From Methylophaga thalassica (GTDB lineage: Bacteria > Pseudomonadota > Gammaproteobacteria > Nitrosococcales > Methylophagaceae): a stretch of DNA of 64,000 nt. The notes under the pieces were generated by a model. The model had not been told where the DNA came from. It ran no database searches and saw nothing but the letters and a program-made list of their open reading frames with translations. The stretch spans positions 868,001-932,000 of the forward strand of contig NZ_BSND01000003.1 in assembly GCF_030159795.1 (NCBI RefSeq), in the 5' to 3' direction. Positions 1 through 9,283 of the stretch are shown in pieces; positions within the stretch are counted from its first letter, which is position 1; each line of letters starts with the position of its first letter. The translations under genes were made by a program, and so were the position numbers.

Positions 1-2
1 GC

Positions 3-605
3 CCAATTGAAGTCATTGCACGGTTAAATACCCACCTGAAAAATTCAAGAATGATGAGTCATACCCAAGGGGCGCTTGATGCCTTTGGTCAGGCTGCTAT
101 TGCTGTGCTTCCGGGTACCGATAAAATTATCTGGCAAACGCCGTTGGCCCGTGATCTGGTAGAAAAATATCTTAATGATGAAGAGGATGGCGGAACTCAC
201 GCTGGACAATTACAGCAATGGATTCAACAATTAAGTGAAGGTGGTAAAAAACGTTTAAGGCCACTGATGATTAACCATCCAACAGGGCGGTTAATTTTTA
301 CCCCAGCCGATATTCGTAATGATGAACAATGGCTTATCTTGTTACGCGAAGAATCAGAAGCCGCTCAGGTCGAAGCCTTAAAAGCCGTATTTAATCTGAC
401 CAAGCGTGAAGCTGAGGTATTACACTGGGTCATTTTAGGGAAAACCGATAAAAGTATTGGTGAGATTCTTGGTACCAGTCCCAGAACAGTGAATAAACAT
501 ATGGAACATGTGTTTGTGAAGCTGGGCGTTGAGACCCGAACGGCTGCCGCCTCATTAGCTGTTACCAAGCTGCACACCTTAAGTGGTCATGCTAACGATA
601 CATAA
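3..605 (+). CDS. LuxR-type response regulator, 5' end cut by window edge
   Basis: The frame is open from the first complete codon. The residues before the first in-window ATG (position 51) read PIEVIARLNTHLKNSR, which looks like the last helix of a receiver (REC) domain, so the ATG at 51 is probably not the true start. A central region of about 100 residues may be PAS-like. The C-terminal part, about 396-560, is a LuxR/GerE helix-turn-helix (LTKREAEVLHWV, then GTSPRTVNKHMEHVFVKLGV). It should be a DNA-binding response regulator whose kinase lies outside the window. The target is unknown. Family assignment is firm; the REC part is inferred from only about 16 residues. Confidence 0.85.
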   Translation, partial: PIEVIARLNTHLKNSRMMSHTQGALDAFGQAAIAVLPGTDKIIWQTPLARDLVEKYLNDEEDGGTHAGQLQQWIQQLSEGGKKRLRPLMINHPTGRLIFTPADIRNDEQWLILLREESEAAQVEALKAVFNLTKREAEVLHWVILGKTDKSIGEILGTSPRTVNKHMEHVFVKLGVETRTAAASLAVTKLHTLSGHANDT

Positions 606-748
606 AAGCAAAACACGGAATGCCGTCAGCTGTGATGCAATAGTAACCGGCTCAATTGACACGTTTTTTTGTTTTCCTTGACCATATTTCCACCATACCG
701 AGCAACAAAACATGTATTTCTCCTAGCTTGTATTTAACTAAAGCTGAC

Positions 749-762
749 TTGATCTAGGTCAT
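749..762 (+). promoter_or_regulatory. FNR/ANR-like box upstream of alcohol dehydrogenase
   Basis: TTGATCTAGGTCAT matches the FNR/ANR consensus TTGAT-N4-ATCAA (or GTCAA in ANR variants) in both half sites, with one mismatch to the ANR form. It lies about 75 bp before the ATG at 838, a position compatible with activation. No regulator gene is nearby, so this is a sequence match only. Confidence 0.35.
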
Positions 763-837
763 AACTCAATGTATTTCAAAATGTTACTGTATTAATGACT
801 CAATAATCATAGTGCAGCGAATGTAAGGAGCGTTGAT

Positions 838-1914
838 ATGACTGGAATGATGAAAGCAGCTGCCTTTATTGAAAAAGGCCGTATTGAAATTGTTGAGAAA
901 CCGATCCCTGATATTGGTGACAATGATGCCTTAATTCGCATCACCACGACCACAATCTGTGGTACTGATGTTCACATTTTGAAAGGGGAATATCCCGTCG
1001 AACAGGGATTAACTATTGGTCATGAACCAGTAGGTGTTATCGAGAAACTAGGCAAAAATGTACAAGGCTACAAAGAAGGTCAACGTGTTATTGCTGGGGC
1101 AATATGTCCGAGTTTCCACTCTTACGCCTGTCAGGACGGATTGCCAGCTCAGGATGGCGGTTGCCATGGTCATGGTTATAAACCCATGGGTGGTTGGCGC
1201 TTTGGTAATACTATTGATGGCGCACAAGCTGAGTTTTTAGTGGTGCCAGATGCACAGGCGAATTTAGCACCCGTGCCCAATGGCTTAACAGATGAACAAG
1301 TTCTGATGTGTCCTGACATCATGTCGACAGGCTTTGCAGGGGCTGAATCAGCAAACATAAAAATTGGCGATATTGTGGCGGTGTTTGCCCAAGGACCGAT
1401 TGGTTTGTGTGCGACAGCAGGAGCAAAATTAAAAGGGGCCAGCTTGATAATCGCGATTGATGGCATTGATGAACGATTATCTTATGCCAGACAGTTAGGA
1501 GCAGATATCACTCTGGACTACCGTAAAGTCGATATCATCTCAGAAATCATGAAAATTACGGGTGGGCGAGGTGTGGATGCGGTGATTGAAGCCCTGGGTA
1601 CACAACAAACATTTGAATCAGCCTTACGCGTATTAAAACCAGGCGGGACATTGTCCAGTTTAGGTGTGTATTCAACCGATTTAACGATTCCACTTGATGC
1701 CTTTAGTGCGGGCCTGGGCGATCATAAAATCATCACCAGTTTATGTCCTGGCGGTAAAGAGCGTATGCGACGCTTGATGAGTGTGATTGAATCAAATCGG
1801 GTTAACTTACAGGATATGGTGACACACCGTTACAAACTGGATGATATCGTTGATGCTTATGACCTGTTTTCTCATCAGCGGGATGGGGTATTAAAAGTGG
1901 CGATAACGATGTGA
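838..1914 (+). CDS. zinc-dependent alcohol dehydrogenase (MDR, secondary-alcohol type)
   Basis: A medium-chain zinc dehydrogenase of 358 residues. The catalytic zinc site is visible as Cys41 (ICGTD) and His62-Glu63 (GHEP), with CPD near residue 158 as a probable further ligand. The four-cysteine structural zinc lobe of horse-liver-type ADH is absent, as in bacterial secondary alcohol dehydrogenases. The Rossmann loop is GPIGLC near residue 186, and an Asp ends the following strand (AIDG), which usually favours NAD over NADP. The start at 838 has AAGGAG 7 nt upstream. It stands alone, with a possible FNR/ANR-like box upstream. It could serve overflow or low-oxygen alcohol/aldehyde turnover; the substrate cannot be told. 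Confidence 0.88.
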   Translation: MTGMMKAAAFIEKGRIEIVEKPIPDIGDNDALIRITTTTICGTDVHILKGEYPVEQGLTIGHEPVGVIEKLGKNVQGYKEGQRVIAGAICPSFHSYACQDGLPAQDGGCHGHGYKPMGGWRFGNTIDGAQAEFLVVPDAQANLAPVPNGLTDEQVLMCPDIMSTGFAGAESANIKIGDIVAVFAQGPIGLCATAGAKLKGASLIIAIDGIDERLSYARQLGADITLDYRKVDIISEIMKITGGRGVDAVIEALGTQQTFESALRVLKPGGTLSSLGVYSTDLTIPLDAFSAGLGDHKIITSLCPGGKERMRRLMSVIESNRVNLQDMVTHRYKLDDIVDAYDLFSHQRDGVLKVAITM

Positions 1915-1996
1915 TTTTTCGTTAATTAACACACAGTTTTTACTACCCAAAACAAGCGTTTCAGCGTAGAGTACGCCTAACTTTTTTAGGGGTAGA

Positions 1997-2779
1997 ATGA
2001 TGACGCAGTTTGCCACAACATTGATTGAGTCTTTAGCGATTGGTCGGTCATTTGTTTTACCGGATTTAGAGCAGTTTGTTAATGACAATTACCGCTGTAT
2101 TCGCCTGCATGATGCGATGCAACTTGAGCTTGACTCCGGCGAAGCCTTTCTATTTGATTATGGTGTGGTGGTGTTTTGGGGCGTTACTGAAAATACCAAG
2201 CAATCCTTACTGACAAAAATTCAGACATTTGTTCTTGATTCAAAAGTTATCCCCGACTTTGAGCAATATGCTTTTGACAGTCATACTGACACGATCAAAA
2301 TGCATGCTGATAAAATCAGTTTTGCAAACGAAGACAGTATGGAACGCTTGGCCGTGTCACATGCACTAGCACAGTCTGTCAAATTGGCCGAATTTGAACG
2401 GCTGGCACAGGAAGTGATTCAAGCTCATGCTCATATTCCTGTGTCATTAGCCAAAACCGGAAAAGTGGCGATGAGTAGAAAAGCCATTGCCAAGTCACGC
2501 GGGGTGTTGTTTGGTGCACGTGGCGATATTCTGTTGAACTATAGTTTATTGGATACACCGGAATTTTTCTGGGATTATCCTGAGCTTGAACCTTTATATA
2601 CTATGGTTTCACGCTATCTGGACGTGGTTGCCCGAATTAATGTGTTAAATAAAAAGCTGGAAAGCATTCATGAGTTACTGGATATGCTGGCCAATGAGCA
2701 GAATCATAAACATTCATCGACCTTAGAGTGGATAATTATTATCCTGATCGCATTGGAAATTGTGCTGTTTTTGCATTAA
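1997..2779 (+). CDS. RMD1/YagE family protein (DUF155) with C-terminal membrane anchor
   Basis: A protein of 260 residues resembling the RMD1/DUF155 family. The N-terminal part has the family-like FDYGVVVFWGV stretch near residue 55, and the C-terminal half is helical (LSLAKTGKVAMSRKAIAKSRG, then LEPLYTMVSRYLDVVARINVLN). A single hydrophobic segment at residues 243-259 would anchor it with almost nothing beyond the membrane. The molecular role of bacterial members is unknown; yeast RMD1 relatives act in mitochondria and sporulation. It is a single gene ending at a hairpin shared with the convergent chemoreceptor gene. ATG codons at 1997 and 2000 are both possible starts. Confidence 0.8.
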   Translation: MMTQFATTLIESLAIGRSFVLPDLEQFVNDNYRCIRLHDAMQLELDSGEAFLFDYGVVVFWGVTENTKQSLLTKIQTFVLDSKVIPDFEQYAFDSHTDTIKMHADKISFANEDSMERLAVSHALAQSVKLAEFERLAQEVIQAHAHIPVSLAKTGKVAMSRKAIAKSRGVLFGARGDILLNYSLLDTPEFFWDYPELEPLYTMVSRYLDVVARINVLNKKLESIHELLDMLANEQNHKHSSTLEWIIIILIALEIVLFLH

Positions 2780-2781
2780 AA

Positions 2782-2813
2782 AAAGAGCCGGTTCGATAGC
2801 GATCCGACTCTTT
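2782..2813. terminator. bidirectional hairpin between convergent genes
   Basis: AAAGAGCCGG pairs with CCGACTCTTT (one G-T type mismatch) across a 12-nt loop. The A-rich and T-rich flanks suit termination from both sides. Confidence 0.75.
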
Positions 2814-2822
2814 AGAACGGGC

Positions 2823-4439
2823 CTATACTTTAAAACGTCCCATAAGATTCATCATATTTTCAGAGAAGTTGGTGATTTTTTTCGATATCTCATCACCTGT
2901 TTTTGAGACTTGTTGGGCAGATTCAGTTTGTTGATTCAAGCCATGTAGGTTTTTACTGATATCTTCAGCAACAGCAGTTTGTTCTTCTGTTGCTGCAGCC
3001 GTTTGAATTGCCATATCGTTAACTCGGCGAGATGATGCCCTGATTTCATCAAACACAGTAGACGCTTCCTGGAAGGTACTAGCGGTTTTATCAACATCGG
3101 TTTTACCCTGTGTAATGGCCGAAGAGGATTGGCTGACCGAGTTTTGCAACTGCGTAATAATCTGGCTGATATCGTCTGTGCTTTGCTGGGTTCTCGTTGC
3201 CAAAGAACGTACTTCATCAGCAACAACGGCAAAACCACGACCATGATCACCCGCGCGTGCAGCTTCAATGGCTGCATTCAATGCTAATAGATTCGTTTGC
3301 TCAGCAACTGAGCTAATGACTTCTAATACCGATAAAATACTGGTGGAGTTTTGTTCGAGTTGTTGAGAGCAGTTGAGGACAATATCCATGTCTTTGATAA
3401 GCTCTGAAATACATTTATTCGATTCTTCAACAACATGTATGCCTTTTACAGCCAGTTGTGATGTTTGATCGGCTTCTGAGGCTGAGTTGGTCGCCACATT
3501 CGACATTTCTTTATTAGCCAGCGTCATTTCATGCACAGCACTGACAATCGACTCAGTAGATAAATTCAAGGTTTCATTAATACTTTTTGTTTTGTTAGAC
3601 GAATCGGCCAATTGCACTGTGAGAGAGCTGAGTCCTTTGACGTTATCCAATGTGGTTTTGATTAAATCCTGTAACTTTTCAACAAAGCGGTTGAAGGATT
3701 GCGCCAACTCGCCAAACTCATCTTTTGAATTGACATCCAGCCGCGCAGTTAAATCGCCATCACCTGAGGCGATCATATCAATACGTTTGATGAGATCATT
3801 AATGTCAGAAGTGAGTTTTTTAGGGACGGTGTAACTGAAGTAAAGTGCCACAACAATGATAGCCAGCACCACGATGATGGTAACAGTCATACTTCGCTTC
3901 AAGTCACTCTTTAGCTCTTTATCCAGAGTATGAAATTTGTTGAGTAACACTTCACCTTTTTTATCAAGGATTGAACGCAGGTTCTGGAATGCTTCTTCTT
4001 CCTGCTGAGCTAATTCTTGTTGATTGGATGCTGTTGATTCGTTCACCATTTTTTCAGTGGCGATGTTCCAGTTTTTAAAGGCTTCTTCGAAGGCTTCCTT
4101 ACCATTAGAAACATCAGGATAGATTTTTGTGTAATCTAAAAACTGTTCGTATCGTTGACGAGCTTGTTGAATATTATCCTGCCAGACTTTAGTTTCTACC
4201 GCTTTATCACCCCTATCGGTAAGAATATTAATTGAGGCGATTTTTGCTTGATGTAAGTCCCTGTCTGCATTAAGAATCTTCTCATTTGCAGGCATAAATA
4301 ATTCAGTCTGTAATTCTATTGCGTGATTTTGTTTACTCATCATCCATAAAAACATGGCAATGACGACAACGATCGTTAACCCCATCACGACTACGGGTAT
4401 GGAGCTTTTTGTTCTAATGCTTTGCAGGTTTATATTCAT
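2823..4439 (-). CDS. methyl-accepting chemotaxis protein
   Basis: A chemoreceptor of 538 residues. Transmembrane segment 1 is at about 14-34. A periplasmic helical bundle rich in Glu, Gln and Lys (four-helix-bundle type) follows, then transmembrane segment 2 at about 184-206, a HAMP domain ([21 protein letters not shown]) and a long signalling coiled coil. The conserved hairpin tip is present ([18 protein letters not shown], then VADEVRSLA). The C-terminus has no NWETF-like CheR tether. No che genes are in the window, so it is an orphan receptor feeding a pathway elsewhere. The ligand is unknown. Confidence 0.95.
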   Translation of the reverse strand: MNINLQSIRTKSSIPVVVMGLTIVVVIAMFLWMMSKQNHAIELQTELFMPANEKILNADRDLHQAKIASINILTDRGDKAVETKVWQDNIQQARQRYEQFLDYTKIYPDVSNGKEAFEEAFKNWNIATEKMVNESTASNQQELAQQEEEAFQNLRSILDKKGEVLLNKFHTLDKELKSDLKRSMTVTIIVVLAIIVVALYFSYTVPKKLTSDINDLIKRIDMIASGDGDLTARLDVNSKDEFGELAQSFNRFVEKLQDLIKTTLDNVKGLSSLTVQLADSSNKTKSINETLNLSTESIVSAVHEMTLANKEMSNVATNSASEADQTSQLAVKGIHVVEESNKCISELIKDMDIVLNCSQQLEQNSTSILSVLEVISSVAEQTNLLALNAAIEAARAGDHGRGFAVVADEVRSLATRTQQSTDDISQIITQLQNSVSQSSSAITQGKTDVDKTASTFQEASTVFDEIRASSRRVNDMAIQTAAATEEQTAVAEDISKNLHGLNQQTESAQQVSKTGDEISKKITNFSENMMNLMGRFKV

Positions 4440-4618
4440 TTTTTTCTACCTAGTAACGACAGAGCCATACAAGATATCGGCGCGATTTAGTTGAGGTTTA
4501 ATCAAAGTTAAAGAAATCTTATAGCCCACAAAATATTGCCATTATGGGATAAGTATTGCCCGATAAACTTTTAGACTATAGCGATGTTGTATTACATTTC
4601 TGAGAAAAGGACCGATTG

Positions 4619-5617
4619 ATGATCAATGCATACGCCGCTATGAGCGCGGGTGAAGCGCTAAAACCTTATACATTTGACCCCGGCAAATTGGGAGAAAATG
4701 AAGTAGAAATTACTGTGAAGTACTGTGGTATTTGTCATAGTGATATCAGCATGATTGATAATGATTGGGGAATGTCTTCATACCCATTAGTCGCCGGCCA
4801 TGAAGTGGTAGGCGTGATTAATGCTGTTGGCAGCGAAGTCACACAATTCAGCGTTGGGCAATCGGTCGGCTTAGGTTGGTATGCCGATTATTGTGAATCC
4901 TGTGAACAGTGTCATAACGGCGATGAAAACCTCTGTTCTAACTTGACCGGTACGATTGTCAGTCATCACGGTGGTTTTGCCGATAAAGTCAGAGCTAATG
5001 CTAACAGTGTGATTGCCTTACCTGAGAGTATGGATCTGGAGTCTGTTGGGCCTTTACTGTGCGGTGGCGTTACTGTCTTCAATCCACTGGTTCAATTTGG
5101 CATTAAACCGACGGATAAAGTGGCGGTTATCGGTATCGGCGGTCTTGGTCACATTGCTTTACAGTTCCTTAATGCCTGGGGCTGCGAAGTCACTGCTTTC
5201 ACCAGTGAAACTAAATTACAGGAAGCCTTGGATATGGGGGCACATTTCAGCGTGGATTCACGGGACGAGACAGCGATGTCTTTATTGCCGAGAAAGTTCG
5301 ATATGATCTTATCGACGGTGAATGTGAAATTAGATTGGAATCTATATCTCAGTAAATTAAAACCCAAAGGCCGACTTCACTTTGTTGGTGCCACGCTTGA
5401 GCCATTAGATTTGAAGGTGTTTAATCTTACAGAAGCGCAGCGCAGTGTCTCTGGTTCAGATACTGGCAGCATGCAAACCAGCAGTATGATGCTCGAGTTC
5501 GCTCAGCGTCATGGTGTAAAACCGGTTATTGAACGCTATCCGTTTGAAAAAATTAATGAGGCGATCGAAAAGCTTCGTGAGGGTGATGTGCGTTATCGGA
5601 TTGTGTTGGAATATTGA
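4619..5617 (+). CDS. ahr: NADPH-dependent aldehyde reductase Ahr-like (zinc MDR)
   Basis: A zinc dehydrogenase of 332 residues from the cinnamyl-alcohol-dehydrogenase group, very close in motifs to E. coli Ahr (YjgB). Examples are YCGICHSDISMIDNDWG, YPLVAGHE, PLLCGGVTVF and GIGGLGHIA. The catalytic zinc residues (Cys in GICHSD, GHE) and the structural zinc cysteines (CESCEQCHNGDENLC) are all present. Ahr reduces a broad range of aldehydes to alcohols, so a detoxification role next to the Fae paralogue fits a methylotroph. I chose ATG at 4619 (AAAGG 8 nt upstream) over the in-frame TTG at 4616. A clear terminator follows. Confidence 0.9.
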   Translation: MINAYAAMSAGEALKPYTFDPGKLGENEVEITVKYCGICHSDISMIDNDWGMSSYPLVAGHEVVGVINAVGSEVTQFSVGQSVGLGWYADYCESCEQCHNGDENLCSNLTGTIVSHHGGFADKVRANANSVIALPESMDLESVGPLLCGGVTVFNPLVQFGIKPTDKVAVIGIGGLGHIALQFLNAWGCEVTAFTSETKLQEALDMGAHFSVDSRDETAMSLLPRKFDMILSTVNVKLDWNLYLSKLKPKGRLHFVGATLEPLDLKVFNLTEAQRSVSGSDTGSMQTSSMMLEFAQRHGVKPVIERYPFEKINEAIEKLREGDVRYRIVLEY

Positions 5618-5645
5618 GTGAGTCCCACTCATTCACATTTGTTGA

Positions 5646-5687
5646 AATAAGCCTGTTCAGATGTTTTTTGAGCAGGCTTATTTTTTT
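5646..5687 (+). terminator. rho-independent terminator after ahr
   Basis: AATAAGCCTGTTCA pairs with TGAGCAGGCTTATT (one mismatch) and is followed directly by a T-run of seven. Confidence 0.85.
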
Positions 5688-5712
5688 ATGTTACCCAGGG
5701 TATAAAAAACGC

Positions 5713-5742
5713 TTGTGGCTTGTTCTGGCATCAGCCTAAAAT
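5713..5742 (+). promoter_or_regulatory. candidate sigma-70 promoter for the fae paralogue
   Basis: TTGTGG (5713-5718) and TAAAAT (5737-5742) are separated by 18 bp and lie just upstream of the ribosome site GGAG at 5764. This is a weak consensus match only. Confidence 0.35.
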
Positions 5743-5775
5743 GGCGCACAAATTATCATCAATGGAGTTAATAAC

Positions 5776-6327
5776 ATGTCAGAACCCGTTTGGTTTAAAA
5801 CCGCCGAAGCCACCGTTTTTGCCAGTGAAGATCAAGGCACAGATGCGATGCCTGAAATTTTGATTGGGAGCGTCAAAGGTCCTGCAGGTCATGCCTTTGC
5901 TAATTTAATGGGGCAAACAGAAGGCCACACGCGAATGTTTGCGATTCGTGCGACCAATCAACAAGTAAAACCAGCAACAATGATCGTGCCGAAAGTCACT
6001 ATCAAATCTAGCTCATATGTTGAGTTGTTCGGTGGTCCGGTGCAATCTGCAGTGGCTGATGCCGTATTGGATAGCGTAATTGAAGGCGTGATTCCAAAAG
6101 AGCATGCAGAAGAATTATGTATCGTTGCCATGATCTGGATTTCACCCGATGCGGCTGCAAATCCAGATGTGGATCGTAAAGATTTATACCGTACTAACTA
6201 TGAAGCAATGAAGTTAGCGATTAAACGCGCAATGTCAGGCTCCCCAACCATTGATGAATTGATTGCTAACCGCAACAGTATCCATCATGAAATGTATGAT
6301 CCTGAAACGGGCGAGTCTCAGTGGTAA
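5776..6327 (+). CDS. fae: formaldehyde-activating enzyme (Fae) paralogue
   Basis: A protein of 183 residues clearly in the Fae family (GPAGHAFANLMGQTEGHT, VKPATMIVPKVTIK, then GGPVQSAVADAVLD and EGVIPKEHAEEL). Classical Fae condenses formaldehyde with tetrahydromethanopterin. Aligned by eye to Methylorubrum Fae, the catalytic His of the AHIDLIIG motif is replaced here by Met (AMPEILIG). This is the hallmark of the Fae-like paralogue group found alongside Fae in methylotrophs. It may bind formaldehyde or a pterin without catalysing the reaction. It is monocistronic between its own promoter candidate and a strong terminator. Family is certain; function is uncertain. Confidence 0.9.
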   Translation: MSEPVWFKTAEATVFASEDQGTDAMPEILIGSVKGPAGHAFANLMGQTEGHTRMFAIRATNQQVKPATMIVPKVTIKSSSYVELFGGPVQSAVADAVLDSVIEGVIPKEHAEELCIVAMIWISPDAAANPDVDRKDLYRTNYEAMKLAIKRAMSGSPTIDELIANRNSIHHEMYDPETGESQW

Positions 6328-6345
6328 GTGACCAGCGGTCATAAT

Positions 6346-6374
6346 AAAAAGCCAGACAAACGTCTGGCTTTTTT
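6346..6374. terminator. rho-independent terminator after fae paralogue
   Basis: AAAAAGCCAGAC pairs perfectly with GTCTGGCTTTTT over a 4-nt loop. The T-run follows on the plus strand and the mirror A-run could serve the convergent minus-strand gene. Confidence 0.9.
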
Positions 6375-6382
6375 GTTTGTAG

Positions 6383-6625
6383 TCATTCAACCGGTAACAA
6401 GCCGGACTGGTTCCTATCCGGCAAGGTTATATGATGTTCATCACAGTGTTTAATGAGCTTTTGTTCATACAACGGTGACCATCCCACCTGATTACAGTCA
6501 TAGCAACGTTGGCAAACAGATAAATGGTAGCGGGGAATATAGTTTCCCTCATTACCTTGCCTGCCCACCCGAAATTCAGCATCACACATCTGGCAGTGTG
6601 TGATTTCTTCAAATTCTTCGGCCAT
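6383..6625 (-). CDS. small zinc-ribbon-like hypothetical protein
   Basis: An 80-residue protein with two cysteine knuckles, CQMC near residue 11 and CQRCYDC near residue 38, plus a CDEHH motif. It probably binds zinc, but I do not recognise the family. AAGGA lies 7 nt before the ATG at 6625, which supports translation. It sits about 30 bp downstream of the catalase-like gene on the same strand and may be co-transcribed with it. A competing overlapping frame of 61 residues has no such support. Confidence 0.6.
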   Translation of the reverse strand: MAEEFEEITHCQMCDAEFRVGRQGNEGNYIPRYHLSVCQRCYDCNQVGWSPLYEQKLIKHCDEHHITLPDRNQSGLLPVE

Positions 6626-6657
6626 CAGCTTATCCTTTGTTTTTAGAATGTATTTGC

Positions 6658-7671
6658 TTATTGGCCAGAAAGCCGACGGCCATAACTAATAGCGTAGGCT
6701 GAAGGACGGGCAAGTAAAATAGGGTCTTTACTGGCTTCTATCCCATCCGTTAATGCTAATGGGTTAAACATTGTTTGTTTGGCAAACTGTTCACCGTTGG
6801 GATCGATTGACTCAATGGTGAGTGTGCCCAATTTGACAAGTTGACGTGTCTCTGGCCAAACCATGGTTGGATCATTCACCTCATCGCCTTTTTCAGCGAG
6901 TTGTAACGCGAGAATGAATTCCGCTTTATTTTGTTTCAGACGTTTAGGTAATTCCTCAAATAGGTAATTATTACCGGCTGCAGCACGTTGTTCATCGGTT
7001 AAATATTCAGGGCCATTGACGGGAATAATCTGATAACGCCCATAGTTAACCTCACCTTCTTTATTAATGAACTTAAACGCATTGACCCCATAAAAGGGTT
7101 GGGTCGCAAAGCTAACGGGGGCTGGTTTTTCTATTTCTACAAAGGTTTTAGCTGCAGGATGACTGGCAAGAAACTGTGTAATCGGTTTGGGGGCAGGCGT
7201 ATCTGGACCTGATGCAGCAACGGCATTGAGTAAGCCTAAAAAATCTTCAGGCGTGGCTACAGGGAAGCGATTAACAGAGATACTGACAATATCTGTATAG
7301 CTATTATCAGCAAGCTGAAAACGTATGGCGATACCTTTTGGAAATGAGCTCGGATTGGTATCGGCAATATCAGGAATACCGGTGGTGTTAGAAAACCGGA
7401 TAGTCACTGGTGTGGATGCGGATTGCAAATGTTCAGCGCTGGAGACTGATGAAGCTTCAGCGCTGGGTGTAAACTCGCCTAAAACGACAATTCCTTTAGC
7501 ATGGTTCTTTCTGATGCCTGGATGTGGACCGGCAATTGTACTTAATGTATCAACCAGTTGTTCAACGACTGGTTTATCAGTGTCATCATCTGCAAGGCTT
7601 GGGGATAGAGGAAAAAAGGTGAGGGAAGATATTAAGAAAGTATGTATAAAAAAATTGGATGAGGTAGCCAT
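6658..7671 (-). CDS. exported catalase-family peroxidase (SrpA-like)
   Basis: A mini-catalase of 337 residues with a signal peptide (hydrophobic residues 6-24, ending PLSPSLA). The distal haem His lies in KNHAKGIVV. The proximal Tyr motif lies near the C-terminus (RPSAYAISYGRRL), like the R-x-x-x-Y of catalases. The protein is much shorter than monofunctional catalases (about 480 residues), as usual for the periplasmic SrpA-like group that acts mainly as a peroxidase. I prefer ATG at 7671, with AGGA 10 nt upstream and a proper signal peptide, over an in-frame TTG 39 nt earlier. It probably protects the periplasm from peroxide. Confidence 0.87.
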   Translation of the reverse strand: MATSSNFFIHTFLISSLTFFPLSPSLADDDTDKPVVEQLVDTLSTIAGPHPGIRKNHAKGIVVLGEFTPSAEASSVSSAEHLQSASTPVTIRFSNTTGIPDIADTNPSSFPKGIAIRFQLADNSYTDIVSISVNRFPVATPEDFLGLLNAVAASGPDTPAPKPITQFLASHPAAKTFVEIEKPAPVSFATQPFYGVNAFKFINKEGEVNYGRYQIIPVNGPEYLTDEQRAAAGNNYLFEELPKRLKQNKAEFILALQLAEKGDEVNDPTMVWPETRQLVKLGTLTIESIDPNGEQFAKQTMFNPLALTDGIEASKDPILLARPSAYAISYGRRLSGQ

Positions 7672-7820
7672 GGGTGTATTCCTGTCATAAGAAAAGTGTG
7701 AAGACGCCAATAAAATTCACATTGTAAGACTACAAAAACAGAACAATAATTCTGATAAGCATAGATATCACATACTAATAAGTCATAGAATAGGGCAAAG
7801 ATAACATTGGATGTATACCC

Positions 7821-9131
7821 GTGAACCAAAAACGTCAAGATCACAGTATCAGCTTGTTCAAGGAAAATATTTATCAGTCCATCATTGATTCAAGTTTTGA
7901 TGCCATTATCTGTAAAACATTAGATGGCATTGTATTGAGCTGGAATCCAGCGGCTGAGAGGATTTTTGGTTATACCGCTGATGAAATGATCGGCGAAAGT
8001 ATGCTCAAAATTTTTCCTGAAAATAAACTTCGTGAAGAGGCTGAGATACTAGAAAAGTTAAGACGTGGTGAAGTGGTTGAACATTTTCAGACGGTTAGAA
8101 AACATAAAACGGGTCGGTTGATTGATATTTCAGTCACCATTTCGCCTGTGTTTGATGCACACGGTACTATCGTAGCCGCATCAAAAATTGCTCGTGATAT
8201 CACCGAGCAAGTTGAAGCTGTTCGATTAAGTCATGAATATCGAGCTATCGTTGAATCATCTGAAGATGCCATTTACAGTGTCTCGCTCGACGGCACAATT
8301 ACCAGTTGGAATAACGGTGCTGAACATATCTTTGGTTTTAGCGCGAGTGATATTCTCGGTAAGTCAATATCTCTACTTTTTGATGATGACGATCAACAGG
8401 CAGATCATATTCTCAGAAAAATTAAGCATCACGAAAGTCTCGAGCACTACAAAACCACTAGGAAAAATAGAGATGGTTCAGTGATTAATGTGTCTGAGAC
8501 GGTTTCACCCTTACAAGATCAAACTGGCACAGTTATCGGTGGTTCTATCATTGCCAGAAATATTACGCATGATATACAAGCACAGCAGCTTATCTGGAAA
8601 CAAGCTAACTACGATAATCTAACTGGCTTAGCTAATAGAGATTTATTTTTGAAATCACTCTGCCATGAAATGGAAATGGTCAAAGAGTCTATTTCCCGTG
8701 ATAATTTAGTGTTGTTATTCCTTGATTTGGATAACTTTAAAGACTTTAATGATAACTATGGTCATGATTTTGGCGATGAGGTATTGCGCCATGCTGCAGA
8801 TGTTTTAACCAAAACATGTCGTAATGCTGACTTGATCGCTCGCTATGCCGGTGATGAATTTATTATATTGCTGTCTGGTGAGTTTCCACAAAAAGATCTC
8901 AAACGCTTCATGGACAGATTAATCAGTAAACTTAATGTGCCATATCCTATTAATGGTGTTGATTGTCGTTTGTCGGTAAGTATCGGAATTGTGCAGTATC
9001 CAAATGATGCTGATGAGATTTCAGATTTATTGAAAAAAGCCGATCAGGCCATGTATGCAGCAAAAGCGGCAGGTCGGAACCAATATCAGTTTTATGTTGA
9101 TGATCGTTCCACTACTATGTCGCTGGATTAA
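7821..9131 (+). CDS. PAS-PAS-GGDEF diguanylate cyclase
   Basis: A soluble protein of 436 residues. Two PAS domains with PAC segments (about 15-130 and 140-250; SFDAIICKTLDGIVLSWNPA and SSEDAIYSVSLDGTITSWN) precede a GGDEF domain at about 265-430. The active-site motif is RYAGDEF, an allowed variant. The RxxD inhibitory site (RNAD) lies five residues upstream, so an active, product-inhibited cyclase is expected. No EAL domain is attached. The GTG at 7821 is the most upstream sensible start and no strong ribosome site is visible, so a later start is possible. The signal sensed by the PAS domains is unknown. Confidence 0.92.
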   Translation: MNQKRQDHSISLFKENIYQSIIDSSFDAIICKTLDGIVLSWNPAAERIFGYTADEMIGESMLKIFPENKLREEAEILEKLRRGEVVEHFQTVRKHKTGRLIDISVTISPVFDAHGTIVAASKIARDITEQVEAVRLSHEYRAIVESSEDAIYSVSLDGTITSWNNGAEHIFGFSASDILGKSISLLFDDDDQQADHILRKIKHHESLEHYKTTRKNRDGSVINVSETVSPLQDQTGTVIGGSIIARNITHDIQAQQLIWKQANYDNLTGLANRDLFLKSLCHEMEMVKESISRDNLVLLFLDLDNFKDFNDNYGHDFGDEVLRHAADVLTKTCRNADLIARYAGDEFIILLSGEFPQKDLKRFMDRLISKLNVPYPINGVDCRLSVSIGIVQYPNDADEISDLLKKADQAMYAAKAAGRNQYQFYVDDRSTTMSLD

Positions 9132-9283
9132 TTACTAAACCGCGCATCGTGTTCTGCTTTACCCTTACTGCAGCAAATCGATTCAGAGATTTCACACCGA
9201 TATTTCTATTGTTGTGCTATCAAGCGCTACAGTGAAATATCTAGTGTCATAAGCCACAAATTAAACCTCACACAAGGATTTTA

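Noticed and set aside
51-605. Complete 184-residue LuxR protein starting at ATG 51
   Set aside because: The frame is open to the window edge and the preceding residues look like the end of a receiver domain, so this is a partial gene.
6427-6612. Alternative 61-codon frame overlapping the zinc-ribbon gene
   Set aside because: It has no ribosome site and lacks the CxxC motifs seen in the overlapping 80-codon frame.
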